From Clostridiales bacterium (GTDB taxonomy: Bacteria > Bacillota > Clostridia > Oscillospirales > Oscillospiraceae), in assembly GCA_022774865.1 (NCBI GenBank), contig JALFLH010000003.1, forward strand, positions 29,065 to 93,064: a DNA stretch of 64,000 nt. The letters are read 5' to 3'. Position numbers and translations under genes: made by a program. The stretch's first letter is position 1; each line of letters starts with the position of its first letter. Below are positions 7,208-15,851 of this stretch, in pieces. A model generated the notes under the pieces. It was not told the DNA's origin. It searched no databases and saw only the letters and a list, made by a program, of their open reading frames with translations.

Positions 7208-8710
7208 ATGGCCGGATACAAAACCTATATCGCCATTGACCTGAAATCCTTTTATGCCTCCCAGGAGTGCGTCGAGCGGGGACTTGACCCGCTGACCACC
7301 AATCTGGTGGTGGCGGATGCGGGCCGGACAGAGAAAACCATTTGTCTGGCGGTATCTCCATCGCTGAAGGCCCACGGAATCCCCGGACGGGCGCGGTTGT
7401 TTGAAGTGGTGCAGAAGGTGAAGGAGATCAACGCCATGCGCCGGGCGAACGCGCCGGGGCGGGTGCTGACTGGGAGTTCCAGCGACGCGCTGGAACTGAA
7501 AGCCAATCCGTCGCTGGCGCTGGACTACATCATCGCGCCGCCCAGAATGGCGCACTATATGGAGTGCAGCACAAAAATCTATGAGGTGTATCTGAAATAC
7601 GTTGCCCCGGAGGATATCCATGTCTATTCCATCGATGAGGTGTTCATCGATGCCACGCCGTATCTGAAAATGAATGGCCTATCGCCCCGGAAATTTGCCC
7701 GGAAGATCATTCAGGATGTGCTGACTACCTCCGGCATTACAGCCACAGCCGGCATCGGCACCAATCTGTATCTTTGCAAGGTGGCCATGGACATTGTGGC
7801 CAAGCACGTGGAGCCGGATGCGGAGGGCGTCCGGATTGCGGAGCTGGACGAAATGAGCTACCGCCGCCAGCTCTGGAGCCACCGGCCGCTGACGGATTTC
7901 TGGCGGGTAGGGCCGGGATACGCAAAAAAACTGGAGCAGTGCGGGATGTATACCATGGGGGACGTGGCCCGGTGCTCGGTGGGGAAACCGGGAGAGTTTT
8001 ACAATGAAGATCTGCTTTACCGGCTCTTTGGGGTGAACGCCGAGATGCTGATTGACCATGCGTGGGGGTGGGAGCCGTGTACCATCGCGGATATCAAAGC
8101 CTATAAGCCTGCATCCAACAGCCTTGGCTCCGGGCAGGTGCTCCATCGCCCCTATTCCGCAGAAAAGGGGAAGCTGATTGTCCGGGAGATGACCGATCTT
8201 CTGGTGCTGGATCTGGTGGACAAGGGGCTGGTGACCGATCAGATGGTGCTGACGGTGGGTTATGACGTGGAAAGCCTGACCAATGCTCCAAATTTCCGGG
8301 GACAGATTACCATGGATCGCTATGGACGCCGGGTACCGAAGCATGCCCATGGAAGCGTTAATCTGAGCTGCCATACCTCCTCCACTAAACTGATTATGGA
8401 CGCGGTCATGGAGCTGTACGACCGGATTGTGGATTCCGGTCTCCTGATCCGGCGGATCAATCTGGTGGCGAATCATGTGGAGCGGGAGAACCTGACAGCA
8501 TCCGGCACCGATTACCGGCAGGTGAGCCTGTTTGACGAGCCGGAACTGCAGACAGAGGCAGCGGAGCTGGAGCGGGAGCGCCGCCGCCAGCGGGCGGTGC
8601 TGCAAATCCGCAAAAAATACGGGAAAAACGCTATTTTGAAAGGCATGAATTTTGAAGAGGGCGCCACGACGCGTGACCGCAACGCGCAGATCGGCGGCCA
8701 CAAGGCATGA
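7208..8710 (+). CDS. Y-family (UmuC/DinB-type) translesion DNA polymerase
   Basis: This 500-residue protein has the Y-family catalytic signatures: IDLKSFYAS (first metal-binding Asp at residue 11) and YSIDEVFID near residue 140, followed by the helix-hairpin-helix and little-finger regions. It is longer than DinB and resembles the UmuC/UvrX group of Firmicutes chromosomes and plasmids. AAGGGGG lies upstream of the ATG. Directly downstream is a YolD-like gene, the usual partner, and upstream is an SOS-type promoter. The pair likely performs damage-induced, error-prone synthesis. Confidence 0.92.
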   Translation: MAGYKTYIAIDLKSFYASQECVERGLDPLTTNLVVADAGRTEKTICLAVSPSLKAHGIPGRARLFEVVQKVKEINAMRRANAPGRVLTGSSSDALELKANPSLALDYIIAPPRMAHYMECSTKIYEVYLKYVAPEDIHVYSIDEVFIDATPYLKMNGLSPRKFARKIIQDVLTTSGITATAGIGTNLYLCKVAMDIVAKHVEPDAEGVRIAELDEMSYRRQLWSHRPLTDFWRVGPGYAKKLEQCGMYTMGDVARCSVGKPGEFYNEDLLYRLFGVNAEMLIDHAWGWEPCTIADIKAYKPASNSLGSGQVLHRPYSAEKGKLIVREMTDLLVLDLVDKGLVTDQMVLTVGYDVESLTNAPNFRGQITMDRYGRRVPKHAHGSVNLSCHTSSTKLIMDAVMELYDRIVDSGLLIRRINLVANHVERENLTASGTDYRQVSLFDEPELQTEAAELERERRRQRAVLQIRKKYGKNAILKGMNFEEGATTRDRNAQIGGHKA

Positions 8711-8720
8711 GGAGAAAACC

Positions 8721-9137
8721 ATGAACAACCGCGATTCCTATGACGATATCATCAATCTGCCCCACCATGTTTCGGCCAGACGGGCCAGAATGTCCATGAC
8801 TGACCGGGGCGCCCAGTTTTCGCCCTTTGCGGCTCTGACCGGCTTCGACGCGGCCATCGAAGAGACAGACAGGCTGACCGACCGGCGCATTGAGCTGACG
8901 GAAGGGGAAAAGGAAATTCTCAACGACACGCTTCTTGGAATCATGGAACGCATCGCGGAACAACCCGAGATTGGGGTTACCTATTTTGTGCCGGATCAGC
9001 GGAAAGCAGGGGGAGCCTATATCCGCCGGACAGGCAGGGTGAAAAAGATCGACCCCTGCGGACGCAGCATTCTGATGACGGATGGAACCGTCATGGCCAT
9101 GGAGCAGATCATCAAGCTGGAAGAGCTTTCGGATTGA
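8721..9137 (+). CDS. YolD-like family protein
   Basis: This 138-residue protein starts at 8721 with GAGGAG upstream, ten bases after the polymerase gene. The N-terminal part has RARMSMTDRGAQFSPFAALTGFD, a hallmark of the YolD-like family in clostridia, followed by a short helical segment and a beta-rich C-terminal domain. YolD-like proteins are nearly always encoded beside Y-family polymerases and are presumed to act as UmuD-like accessory factors; the biochemical role is not settled. Confidence 0.85.
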   Translation: MNNRDSYDDIINLPHHVSARRARMSMTDRGAQFSPFAALTGFDAAIEETDRLTDRRIELTEGEKEILNDTLLGIMERIAEQPEIGVTYFVPDQRKAGGAYIRRTGRVKKIDPCGRSILMTDGTVMAMEQIIKLEELSD

Positions 9138-9243
9138 GAATTTCACCGGATATGCTGAGACAGCAGGGGATGATTTCTGCGGTGCACAGAACGGAAATCC
9201 GCCCGATCACCGCAGGCAGGGAGTTGGGGTGGATATATGTGAT

Positions 9244-9270
9244 TTAGCACTCGCGTAGAAAGAGTGCTAA
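9244..9270. promoter_or_regulatory. CIRCE element (HrcA operator)
   Basis: TTAGCACTC-N9-GAGTGCTAA is a perfect CIRCE inverted repeat. TTAGCA (9244) and TAATAT (9268) may themselves be the -35 and -10, so HrcA would block the promoter of the Hsp20 gene 185 bases downstream. The rest of the 317-base gap (9138-9454) shows only a small ACAGAC/GTCTGT inverted repeat at 9276-9295. Confidence 0.92.
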
Positions 9271-9454
9271 TATTTACAGACAGTTCATAGTCTGTCCATA
9301 AAAAGTGCGATTTTCGGGGATATAGTAACGGTAAACAAAAAGAAAAACAGATGGCTCCCAATCCCAACGCAAAGATCGCCGGCTCCGCCGACCTTGCCGG
9401 ATGAAAGGTTACAGGCGGCACAGGAACCATCAAAACGCAATTGGAGGAATTGTT

Positions 9455-9901
9455 ATGTTGGAAATTATGCATAGAAATACGCACCCGATGAACGCTTATA
9501 ACCCCTTCCGCGACATGGAGGAAATGGAACGCCGCTTCTTCAATGACCCCTTCTTCAGCACACCCGATCTTGCCACTTTCAAGACCGATATTACCGATGA
9601 GGGTGACCACTTCCTGCTGGAAGCCGATCTGCCGGGTTTTGACAAGAACGACATCCATCTGGAAATCAACGGTGACACGCTGAGTGTTCAGGCAGTGCGC
9701 CACTCCAAGGTGGAGAAGAAGGACGGCAACAACCGCGTGGTTCGCATGGAACGTTCCTACGGCACCTACAGCCGCCAGTATGATATCACCGGCATTGATG
9801 CCGATCATATCACCGCCAAGTACGACAACGGCGTGCTGAAGCTGTGCCTGCCCAAAAAGGCGCAGCTTGAAAACGGCGGCAGACGTCTGGAAATCGAGTA
9901 A
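9455..9901 (+). CDS. Small heat-shock protein Hsp20 (alpha-crystallin family)
   Basis: This 148-residue protein has an N-terminal NPFRDMEEMERRFF segment, a central alpha-crystallin domain (KTDITDEGDHFLLEADLPGFDKND region, then NGDTLSVQA and GVLKLCLPK) and a short C-terminal extension ending LEIE. It is an ATP-independent holdase that keeps unfolding proteins soluble. The start at 9455 has GGAGG seven bases upstream; a longer frame opens earlier without support. The CIRCE element upstream places it in the HrcA heat-shock regulon. Confidence 0.93.
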   Translation: MLEIMHRNTHPMNAYNPFRDMEEMERRFFNDPFFSTPDLATFKTDITDEGDHFLLEADLPGFDKNDIHLEINGDTLSVQAVRHSKVEKKDGNNRVVRMERSYGTYSRQYDITGIDADHITAKYDNGVLKLCLPKKAQLENGGRRLEIE

Positions 9902-9916
9902 CATCGAGCAAAGATC

Positions 9917-9954
9917 AAAGGGCTCCGGAGATGATTCCGGAGCCCTTTCTTTTG
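9917..9954. terminator. Intrinsic terminator after the Hsp20 gene
   Basis: A 12-bp stem AAAGGGCTCCGG/CCGGAGCCCTTT is followed by TCTTTT. It lies between convergent genes and can serve both. Confidence 0.85.
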
Positions 9955-10539
9955 TTACAGGCGCTTTTTCATCAGCCCATGCCGGTTGCAGTAGAAATAC
10001 AGAATGCCGTGGCCGTGCAGCTGCATCCGGGCTTCAGCGTTTCCTTCGGGGTATAGCTTCACAAGCTGAAACCGGTCGGAAGAGGCGAATGCCATAAAGG
10101 AGATATAATGTGTTTTGGTCATGGGATGTGAGATGGTCAGAAAATGCGCATCCTCCACACGTTGGATAAGAAGCGTATGTTCCGCGTCCGGATCTTCGGC
10201 ATCCAACGGGGGCAACGTGACTCCGCAGCAGCTGACCACCGCATCGCCCGTGCAATGGATCACGTTGCCGCAGATGGGGCAGACGTAAAGCCGGGAACGG
10301 ATCACATTGCAGGAACGGTTGCGGTTGATGATCTGCTCACCGTTCATCAATTCAATGACCGAAACATCCAGCGCCTGCGCCAGCGGTTGAATCAGCGTCA
10401 GATCCGGCAGTCCTTTCCCCGTTTCCCATTTGGAAACGGCCTTGTCGCTGACGCCGATCCGTTCGCCCAGTTCGGATTGGGTCAGATGTTTGTTTTCCCG
10501 CAGCTTGCGAATGGTATTGCCTGTGACATAGGTATTCAT
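9955..10539 (-). CDS. XRE-type regulator fused to a desulfoferrodoxin (superoxide reductase)-like domain
   Basis: This 194-residue protein joins an HTH_3 DNA-binding domain (residues about 8-62, with QSELGERIGVSDKAVSKWE) to a C-terminal half that reads like desulfoferrodoxin. Cys87, Cys90, Cys104 and Cys105 form a desulforedoxin-type FeCys4 site (CPICG, SCCG). His121, His138 (SHPM), His144 (THYI), Cys184 and His187 (CNRHG) match the five ligands of the superoxide reductase iron centre. The ATG at 10539 has AAGGAG upstream; a GTG nine bases earlier is also open. A redox-sensing repressor is the natural guess. The gene stands alone, divergent from topoisomerase IV. Confidence 0.82.
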   Translation of the reverse strand: MNTYVTGNTIRKLRENKHLTQSELGERIGVSDKAVSKWETGKGLPDLTLIQPLAQALDVSVIELMNGEQIINRNRSCNVIRSRLYVCPICGNVIHCTGDAVVSCCGVTLPPLDAEDPDAEHTLLIQRVEDAHFLTISHPMTKTHYISFMAFASSDRFQLVKLYPEGNAEARMQLHGHGILYFYCNRHGLMKKRL

Positions 10540-10642
10540 TGCAATCACTCCTTTTCTGCCGTCAGCATATCATGAAAACCCAAAAGATACAACCTACGGA
10601 GCGTAGAGCCGCCGCTTTCACCCCGGTGAAAAACGGCCGCTG

Positions 10643-10671
10643 TTGACTTCCGGGAGAAAACTGCGTATAAT
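10643..10671 (+). promoter_or_regulatory. Promoter of the topoisomerase IV operon
   Basis: TTGACT (10643-10648), 17 bases, TATAAT (10666-10671), about 40 bases before the parE-like start codon. Confidence 0.78.
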
Positions 10672-10711
10672 AAAATAGAATTTATATGTCAAGCTTAGGC
10701 AGGTATCTGAT

Positions 10712-12694
10712 ATGGCAACAAAAAAGCAGGAACAGTACGGCAATTCCAGTATCTCCATGCTCAAGGGGGAGGAGCGGGTTCGAAAGCGTCCCGCGGTTAT
10801 TTTCGGCTCCGATGATCTGGAGGGTTGCAAGCACGCGGTGTTTGAGATTCTTTCCAACGCCATTGATGAGGCGCGGGAGGGATACGGGGACACCATCATT
10901 GTGACCCGGTACGAGGATCTCAGCGTGGAAGTGGAGGACTTTGGCCGTGGCTGCCCGGTGGACTATAACGAGAAAGAAAAACGGTTTAACTGGGAGCTGG
11001 TATTCTGTGAGATGTACGCCGGCGGCAAATACGGCGAAAACGGAGAAAACTACGAATACAGTCTGGGTCTGAACGGCCTGGGCTCCTGCGCCACCCAGTA
11101 CGCTTCCGATTTCTTTGACGCCACCATCCGCCGGGACGGATACCGCTATGACCTGCATTTTGAAAAGGGCAGGAATATCGGCGGCCTGAAAAAGCAGCCA
11201 ACCGACCGGAAGAAAACCGGTTCTCTCTTTCACTGGCGGCCGGACAAGCAGGTTTTTACCGATATCAACATTCCAGTGGACTATTACCGGGATGTGCTGA
11301 AGCGGCAGGCCGTTGTCAACAAGGGCATTACCTTCCGCTTCCGCAATCAGGTGGGCAAAACCTTTGAAACCGAGGAATACTGCTATCCGGGCGGCATCAG
11401 GCAGTATCTGGAGGAGCTGGTGGGGGACAACGCCTTCACCATGCCGGTGTACTGGGAGACGGAGCGCCGGGGCCGGGACGCGGAAAACCGCCCGGAAATG
11501 AAGCTGAAAATCACCGTCTCCTTCTGCTTTTCCAAGCAGGTCAGCCACATCGAGTATTACCACAACTCCTCCTGGCTGGAATACGGCGGCAGCCCCGACA
11601 AGGCGGTGCGTTCCGGCTTTACCGCGGCCTTTGATAAATACCTGCGGGACAGCAACAAATATATTAAGAACGAGAGCAAAATCATCTTCCAGGACATTCA
11701 GGACAGCCTGGTTCTGGTGACCAACTGCTTCTCCACCATCGGCTGCTTTGAGAATCAGACGAAAAAAAGCGTCAATTCCAAGTTCACCCAGGACGCCATG
11801 ACCGCGTTTTTCAAGGAGCAGCTCCAGGTCTGGTTTATTGAGAACAAGCAGGAGGCCGACCGGGCGGCGGATCAGATTCTGGTGAACAAGCGCGCCAGAG
11901 AGTCCGCCGAAAAGACTAAAAGCAACGTGAAGAAAAAGCTGTCCGGTTCCATCGACATTTCCAACCGGGTGCAGAAATTCGTGGACTGCCGCAGCCGGGA
12001 TGCCTCCGTGCGGGAGCTGTATATCGTGGAGGGCGATTCCGCATTGGGCAGCGTGAAGCTGAGCCGGGATGCGGAATTTCAGGGCATCATGCCGGTGCGG
12101 GGCAAGATCCTCAACTGCCTGAAGGCCGACTATACCAAAATATTTGCCAGCCCCATCATCACCGATCTGATGAAAGTGCTGGGCTGCGGAGTGGAAGTGC
12201 AGGGCAAGAAGGCCAAGGAGCTGAGCAGTTTCGATCTGTCCCAGTTGCGCTGGAACAAGGTCGTCATCTGCACCGATGCGGATGTGGACGGCTTCCAGAT
12301 CCGCACCCTGATCCTGACCATGCTCTACCGGCTCTGTCCCACGCTGATCCGGGACGGCTATGTGTATATCGCGGAGTCCCCGCTGTTTGAGATCACCTGT
12401 AAGGACAAGACCTGGTTTGCCTACAACGAGCAGGAAAAGGTGAAAATTCTCAAGGAACTGGAGGGCAAAAAGGTCACAATCCAGCGCTCCAAGGGTCTTG
12501 GCGAAAACGATCCGGAGATGATGTGGATGACCACCATGAACCCCGAGACGCGGCGGCTGATCAAGGTCATGCCCGAGGACGCGGAGCGGACGGCACACTA
12601 TTTTGATGTACTGCTGGGGGACAGCCTGAGCGAGCGGAAGAATTTCATCGCCGAAAATGGCGCCAGATATCTGGAACTGGCGGATATTTCCTAA
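10712..12694 (+). CDS. parE: DNA topoisomerase IV subunit B (GyrB/ParE family)
   Basis: This 660-residue type IIA topoisomerase ATPase subunit has a GHKL ATP-binding N-terminus (EILSNAIDEAREG, then LGLNGLGS), a transducer domain, and a TOPRIM domain with EGDSA at residues 440-444 and the DADVDG metal-binding motif near 520. Together with the next gene it decatenates or relaxes DNA. The ribosome site is weak. I call it ParE rather than GyrB because the pair is co-transcribed away from an origin region and the A-subunit tail is short, but the distinction is not certain. Confidence 0.85.
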   Translation: MATKKQEQYGNSSISMLKGEERVRKRPAVIFGSDDLEGCKHAVFEILSNAIDEAREGYGDTIIVTRYEDLSVEVEDFGRGCPVDYNEKEKRFNWELVFCEMYAGGKYGENGENYEYSLGLNGLGSCATQYASDFFDATIRRDGYRYDLHFEKGRNIGGLKKQPTDRKKTGSLFHWRPDKQVFTDINIPVDYYRDVLKRQAVVNKGITFRFRNQVGKTFETEEYCYPGGIRQYLEELVGDNAFTMPVYWETERRGRDAENRPEMKLKITVSFCFSKQVSHIEYYHNSSWLEYGGSPDKAVRSGFTAAFDKYLRDSNKYIKNESKIIFQDIQDSLVLVTNCFSTIGCFENQTKKSVNSKFTQDAMTAFFKEQLQVWFIENKQEADRAADQILVNKRARESAEKTKSNVKKKLSGSIDISNRVQKFVDCRSRDASVRELYIVEGDSALGSVKLSRDAEFQGIMPVRGKILNCLKADYTKIFASPIITDLMKVLGCGVEVQGKKAKELSSFDLSQLRWNKVVICTDADVDGFQIRTLILTMLYRLCPTLIRDGYVYIAESPLFEITCKDKTWFAYNEQEKVKILKELEGKKVTIQRSKGLGENDPEMMWMTTMNPETRRLIKVMPEDAERTAHYFDVLLGDSLSERKNFIAENGARYLELADIS

Positions 12695-12706
12695 AAGGAG
12701 TGCACT

Positions 12707-14956
12707 ATGGCACGAAAGAAACAGGAACCGGAAAAGAATCACAAGAAAATGAATACCGATGGGATTATGGGCCTGCACGGCTCCACCACGGAACAGGCGA
12801 TTTCGGAAACGCTGGAAATCAACTATATGCCCTATGCCATGTCGGTGATCGTCTCCCGGGCAATCCCGGAAATCGACGGCTTCAAGCCGTCCCACCGCAA
12901 GCTGCTTTACACCATGTATAAAATGGGTCTGCTCACCGGTGGCCGCACCAAGTCCGCCAATATCGTGGGTCAGACCATGCGGCTGAATCCCCACGGCGAC
13001 GCGGCAATCTATGAAACCATGGTTCGTCTGGCCAGGGGCAACGAGACGCTGCTGCATCCCTTCGTGGACTCCAAGGGCAACTTCGGCAAGGTATATTCCC
13101 GGGACATGGCCTACGCCGCCGCCCGGTATACCGAGGCGAAGCTGGACCCCATCTGCGCGGAGCTGTTCAGGGACATCGACTCCGACACGGTGGATATGGT
13201 GGACAATTACGACGCCACCATGAAAGAGCCTGCCCTGCTGCCAACCACGTTCCCCAATGTGCTGGTGTCCGCCAATCAGGGCATCGCGGTGGGCATGGCC
13301 TCCAATATCTGTTCGTTTAATCTGAAAGAGGTCTGCGACACCACCATCGCCCTGATGAAAAATCCGGATCACGACATTCTGGAGACGCTGCCCGGGCCTG
13401 ATTTTTCCACCGGCGGTCAACTGCTGTTTGACGAGGCGGCGACCCGGGAGGTCTATGCTACCGGCCGGGGCAGTTTCAGGCTGCGGTCGAAATGGAACTA
13501 TGTGAAAGAGAACAATCTGATTGAAATTACCCAGATTCCCTATACCACCGCCACGGAGGTCATCATGGATAAGGTGGCGGAATTGATCAAGGCGGGGAAA
13601 ATCCGGGAAATCGCCGATATGCGGGACGAGACGGATCTGGGCGGCCTGAAGCTGACCATTGATCTGAAGCGGGGGGTGGATCCGGACAAGCTGATGCAAA
13701 AGCTGTTCCGCCTGACGCCGCTGCAGGACAGTTTCCCCTGCAACTTCAACATTCTCATCGCCGGAATGCCCAAAGTGATGGGCGTGGGGGAAATTCTGGA
13801 GGAGTGGGTGGCCTGGCGGACGGACTGCGTCAAGCGGCGCATCTTCTTCCAGATCGGAAAGAAAGAAGACCGCCTGCATCTGCTGAAGGGCCTGGCGCGG
13901 ATTCTGCTGGATATCGACAAGGCGATCCGAATCATCCGGGAGACAGAGCTGGAAAGCGAGGTTGTCCCCAACCTGATGATCGGCTTCGGCATCGATGAGA
14001 TTCAGGCGAATTTCGTGGCGGAGATCAAGCTGCGCAACATCAACAAGGAATATATTCTCAGGCAGACCCGGACAATCGATGATCTGGAGCGGGAGATCGC
14101 GGAGCTGCGGGATACGCTGAATTCCGGCCGCAAGCTGAAAAACATCATCATCAGGGAATTGCAGCAGGTATCCGAGAAATACGGAATTCCCCGGAAAACG
14201 GAGATTCTCTATAATGTGCAGGAGACGGACGGCGGGGAAGAGGAGGAGCAGACTCCGGATTACCCGGTGACGGTTTTTGTATCCCGGGAGGGGTATTTTA
14301 AGAAGATCACAGCCCAGTCCCTGCGGCTTTCCGGCGAGCAGAAGTTCAAGGAGGGTGACGGGCTGGCTTTTTCTGCGGAGGCAACCAACCGGGGAGAACT
14401 GCTGGTATTCACCGATAGATTCCAGTGTTACAAGGCGCGGCTGGCGGACTTCGAGGATTCCAAGGCCTCCCTGCTGGGTGACTATCTGCCCCAGAAGCTG
14501 GGCATGGAGCCGGGTGAGACGGTAGTACAGGTGGTGCTGCCGGGGGACTATAAGGGCTTCGTACTTTTCTTCTTCGAAAACGGCAAAGCGGCCAAGGTGC
14601 CTCTTTCTGCCTATGAGACCAAGACCAACCGGAAAAAGCTGACCGGCGCCTACAGCGACAAATCGCCGGTTCGGACGGTGATGGCACTGGCTGGCGACGA
14701 GCAGCTTGCCGTCTACTCTACGGACGGCAGGTGCCTGATTTTTTCCACGGCACAGCTTTTGCCCAAAACCACCCGCAATACACAGGGCGTGGCGGTATTG
14801 ACCCTGCGGAAAAAAGCCGAGCTGGATCGGGCGGTTTCTCTGGAGCAGAGCGGAATTACCAATCAGAGCCGCTACCGGAGCAAAACCATTCCGGCGGCGG
14901 GCGCCCTTCTGCGGGATGAGGACAGCTTTGAAAAGCAGCAGAGCTTTGATGTGTAA
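12707..14956 (+). CDS. parC: DNA topoisomerase IV subunit A (GyrA/ParC family)
   Basis: This 749-residue breakage-reunion subunit follows parE after 12 bases with AAGGAG before its ATG. The winged-helix domain has SRAIPEIDGFKPSHRKLLY and the catalytic tyrosine at residue 141 within ARYTEAKL. A coiled-coil tower follows, then a C-terminal beta-pinwheel of reduced length, which favours ParC over GyrA. It forms the A2B2 enzyme with the upstream subunit. Confidence 0.87.
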   Translation: MARKKQEPEKNHKKMNTDGIMGLHGSTTEQAISETLEINYMPYAMSVIVSRAIPEIDGFKPSHRKLLYTMYKMGLLTGGRTKSANIVGQTMRLNPHGDAAIYETMVRLARGNETLLHPFVDSKGNFGKVYSRDMAYAAARYTEAKLDPICAELFRDIDSDTVDMVDNYDATMKEPALLPTTFPNVLVSANQGIAVGMASNICSFNLKEVCDTTIALMKNPDHDILETLPGPDFSTGGQLLFDEAATREVYATGRGSFRLRSKWNYVKENNLIEITQIPYTTATEVIMDKVAELIKAGKIREIADMRDETDLGGLKLTIDLKRGVDPDKLMQKLFRLTPLQDSFPCNFNILIAGMPKVMGVGEILEEWVAWRTDCVKRRIFFQIGKKEDRLHLLKGLARILLDIDKAIRIIRETELESEVVPNLMIGFGIDEIQANFVAEIKLRNINKEYILRQTRTIDDLEREIAELRDTLNSGRKLKNIIIRELQQVSEKYGIPRKTEILYNVQETDGGEEEEQTPDYPVTVFVSREGYFKKITAQSLRLSGEQKFKEGDGLAFSAEATNRGELLVFTDRFQCYKARLADFEDSKASLLGDYLPQKLGMEPGETVVQVVLPGDYKGFVLFFFENGKAAKVPLSAYETKTNRKKLTGAYSDKSPVRTVMALAGDEQLAVYSTDGRCLIFSTAQLLPKTTRNTQGVAVLTLRKKAELDRAVSLEQSGITNQSRYRSKTIPAAGALLRDEDSFEKQQSFDV

Positions 14957-14970
14957 AGCGGGAGGTATCT

Positions 14971-15834
14971 ATGAACAAAGGAATCAAAACCCTGATCTGG
15001 TGTGGAAAAATTGTTTTTGGGTGCATCCTTTTCGCGCTGAGCTTCGACCTGTTTCTGGAACCCAATGAGGTGAATGCCGGCGGCATCTCGGGCCTTGCGA
15101 TGGTCGCCGTTGAGCTTTTGGGCTTCGGCTCTGTTGGTCTGATCACGGCAGTCCTGAATTTGCCGCTGTTTGCGCTGGGCGGCGCGAAAATCGGACGAAA
15201 ATTCTTTGTGGGTTCCCTGATTGGCATGATTGCCAGCTCCGCCATGCTGGATCTGTTCGCAGTTCTGCCAGCAGTGAAAGTGGAGCCGCTGATGGCCGCG
15301 CTTTACGGCGGCGTACTGTGCGGAATCGGCCTCGGAATCGTGTTCGCAGCGGGTGCTTCCACCGGCGGTTCCGACATTATCGTGCGGCTGCTGAAGCTGC
15401 GCTATCAGAATGTTCCCATCGGAACCATCAATATCTGTTTTGATCTGTTGGTCGTGAGCCTGACAGGTCTGGTTTTCCGGGATATTTCCCGGGCGCTGTA
15501 CAGCGGCGTGACCATCTTTGTATGCGGTCAGGTCATTGACGCGGTGGTCTACCGGTTTGACTATTCCAAAGTTGCGTTGATTATTTCAGGTCAATATGAG
15601 CAGATCGCCCGCCAGATCGGTGTCAAGCTGGATCGCGGCGCCACATTTTTGAATGGAGAAGGCTCCTATACCGGCAAGCAGACGAAAGTGGTGCTGACGG
15701 TTGTAAAAAAGCAGCAGGTGGCGGAGCTGAAACGGCTGGTTGTGGAAATCGATCCGGATGCGTTTATTGTCGTGCAGGAGGCCCATCAGGTACTGGGTGA
15801 AGGATTCGCGCGTTATTCCAGAGACGCACTGTGA
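14971..15834 (+). CDS. YitT family membrane protein (DUF2179 C-terminus)
   Basis: This 287-residue protein has five or six transmembrane helices (residues about 10-180, with GISGLAMV and GASTGGSDI) followed by a cytosolic DUF2179 domain (region with RGATFLNGEGSYTGK and VDPDAFIVVQEAHQVLG-like end). The transport or sensing function of the family is unknown. GGGAGG precedes the ATG, and it lies 14 bases after parC, so it probably shares the operon. Confidence 0.88.
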   Translation: MNKGIKTLIWCGKIVFGCILFALSFDLFLEPNEVNAGGISGLAMVAVELLGFGSVGLITAVLNLPLFALGGAKIGRKFFVGSLIGMIASSAMLDLFAVLPAVKVEPLMAALYGGVLCGIGLGIVFAAGASTGGSDIIVRLLKLRYQNVPIGTINICFDLLVVSLTGLVFRDISRALYSGVTIFVCGQVIDAVVYRFDYSKVALIISGQYEQIARQIGVKLDRGATFLNGEGSYTGKQTKVVLTVVKKQQVAELKRLVVEIDPDAFIVVQEAHQVLGEGFARYSRDAL

Positions 15835-15851
15835 AGGAGAGGCCGGGCGTT

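Noticed and set aside
10682..13879. Very long minus-strand open frame across parE and parC
   Set aside because: It is antisense to two clear topoisomerase genes, has low-complexity His/Gly-rich translation and no ribosome site; it follows from codon bias in the GC-rich plus strand.
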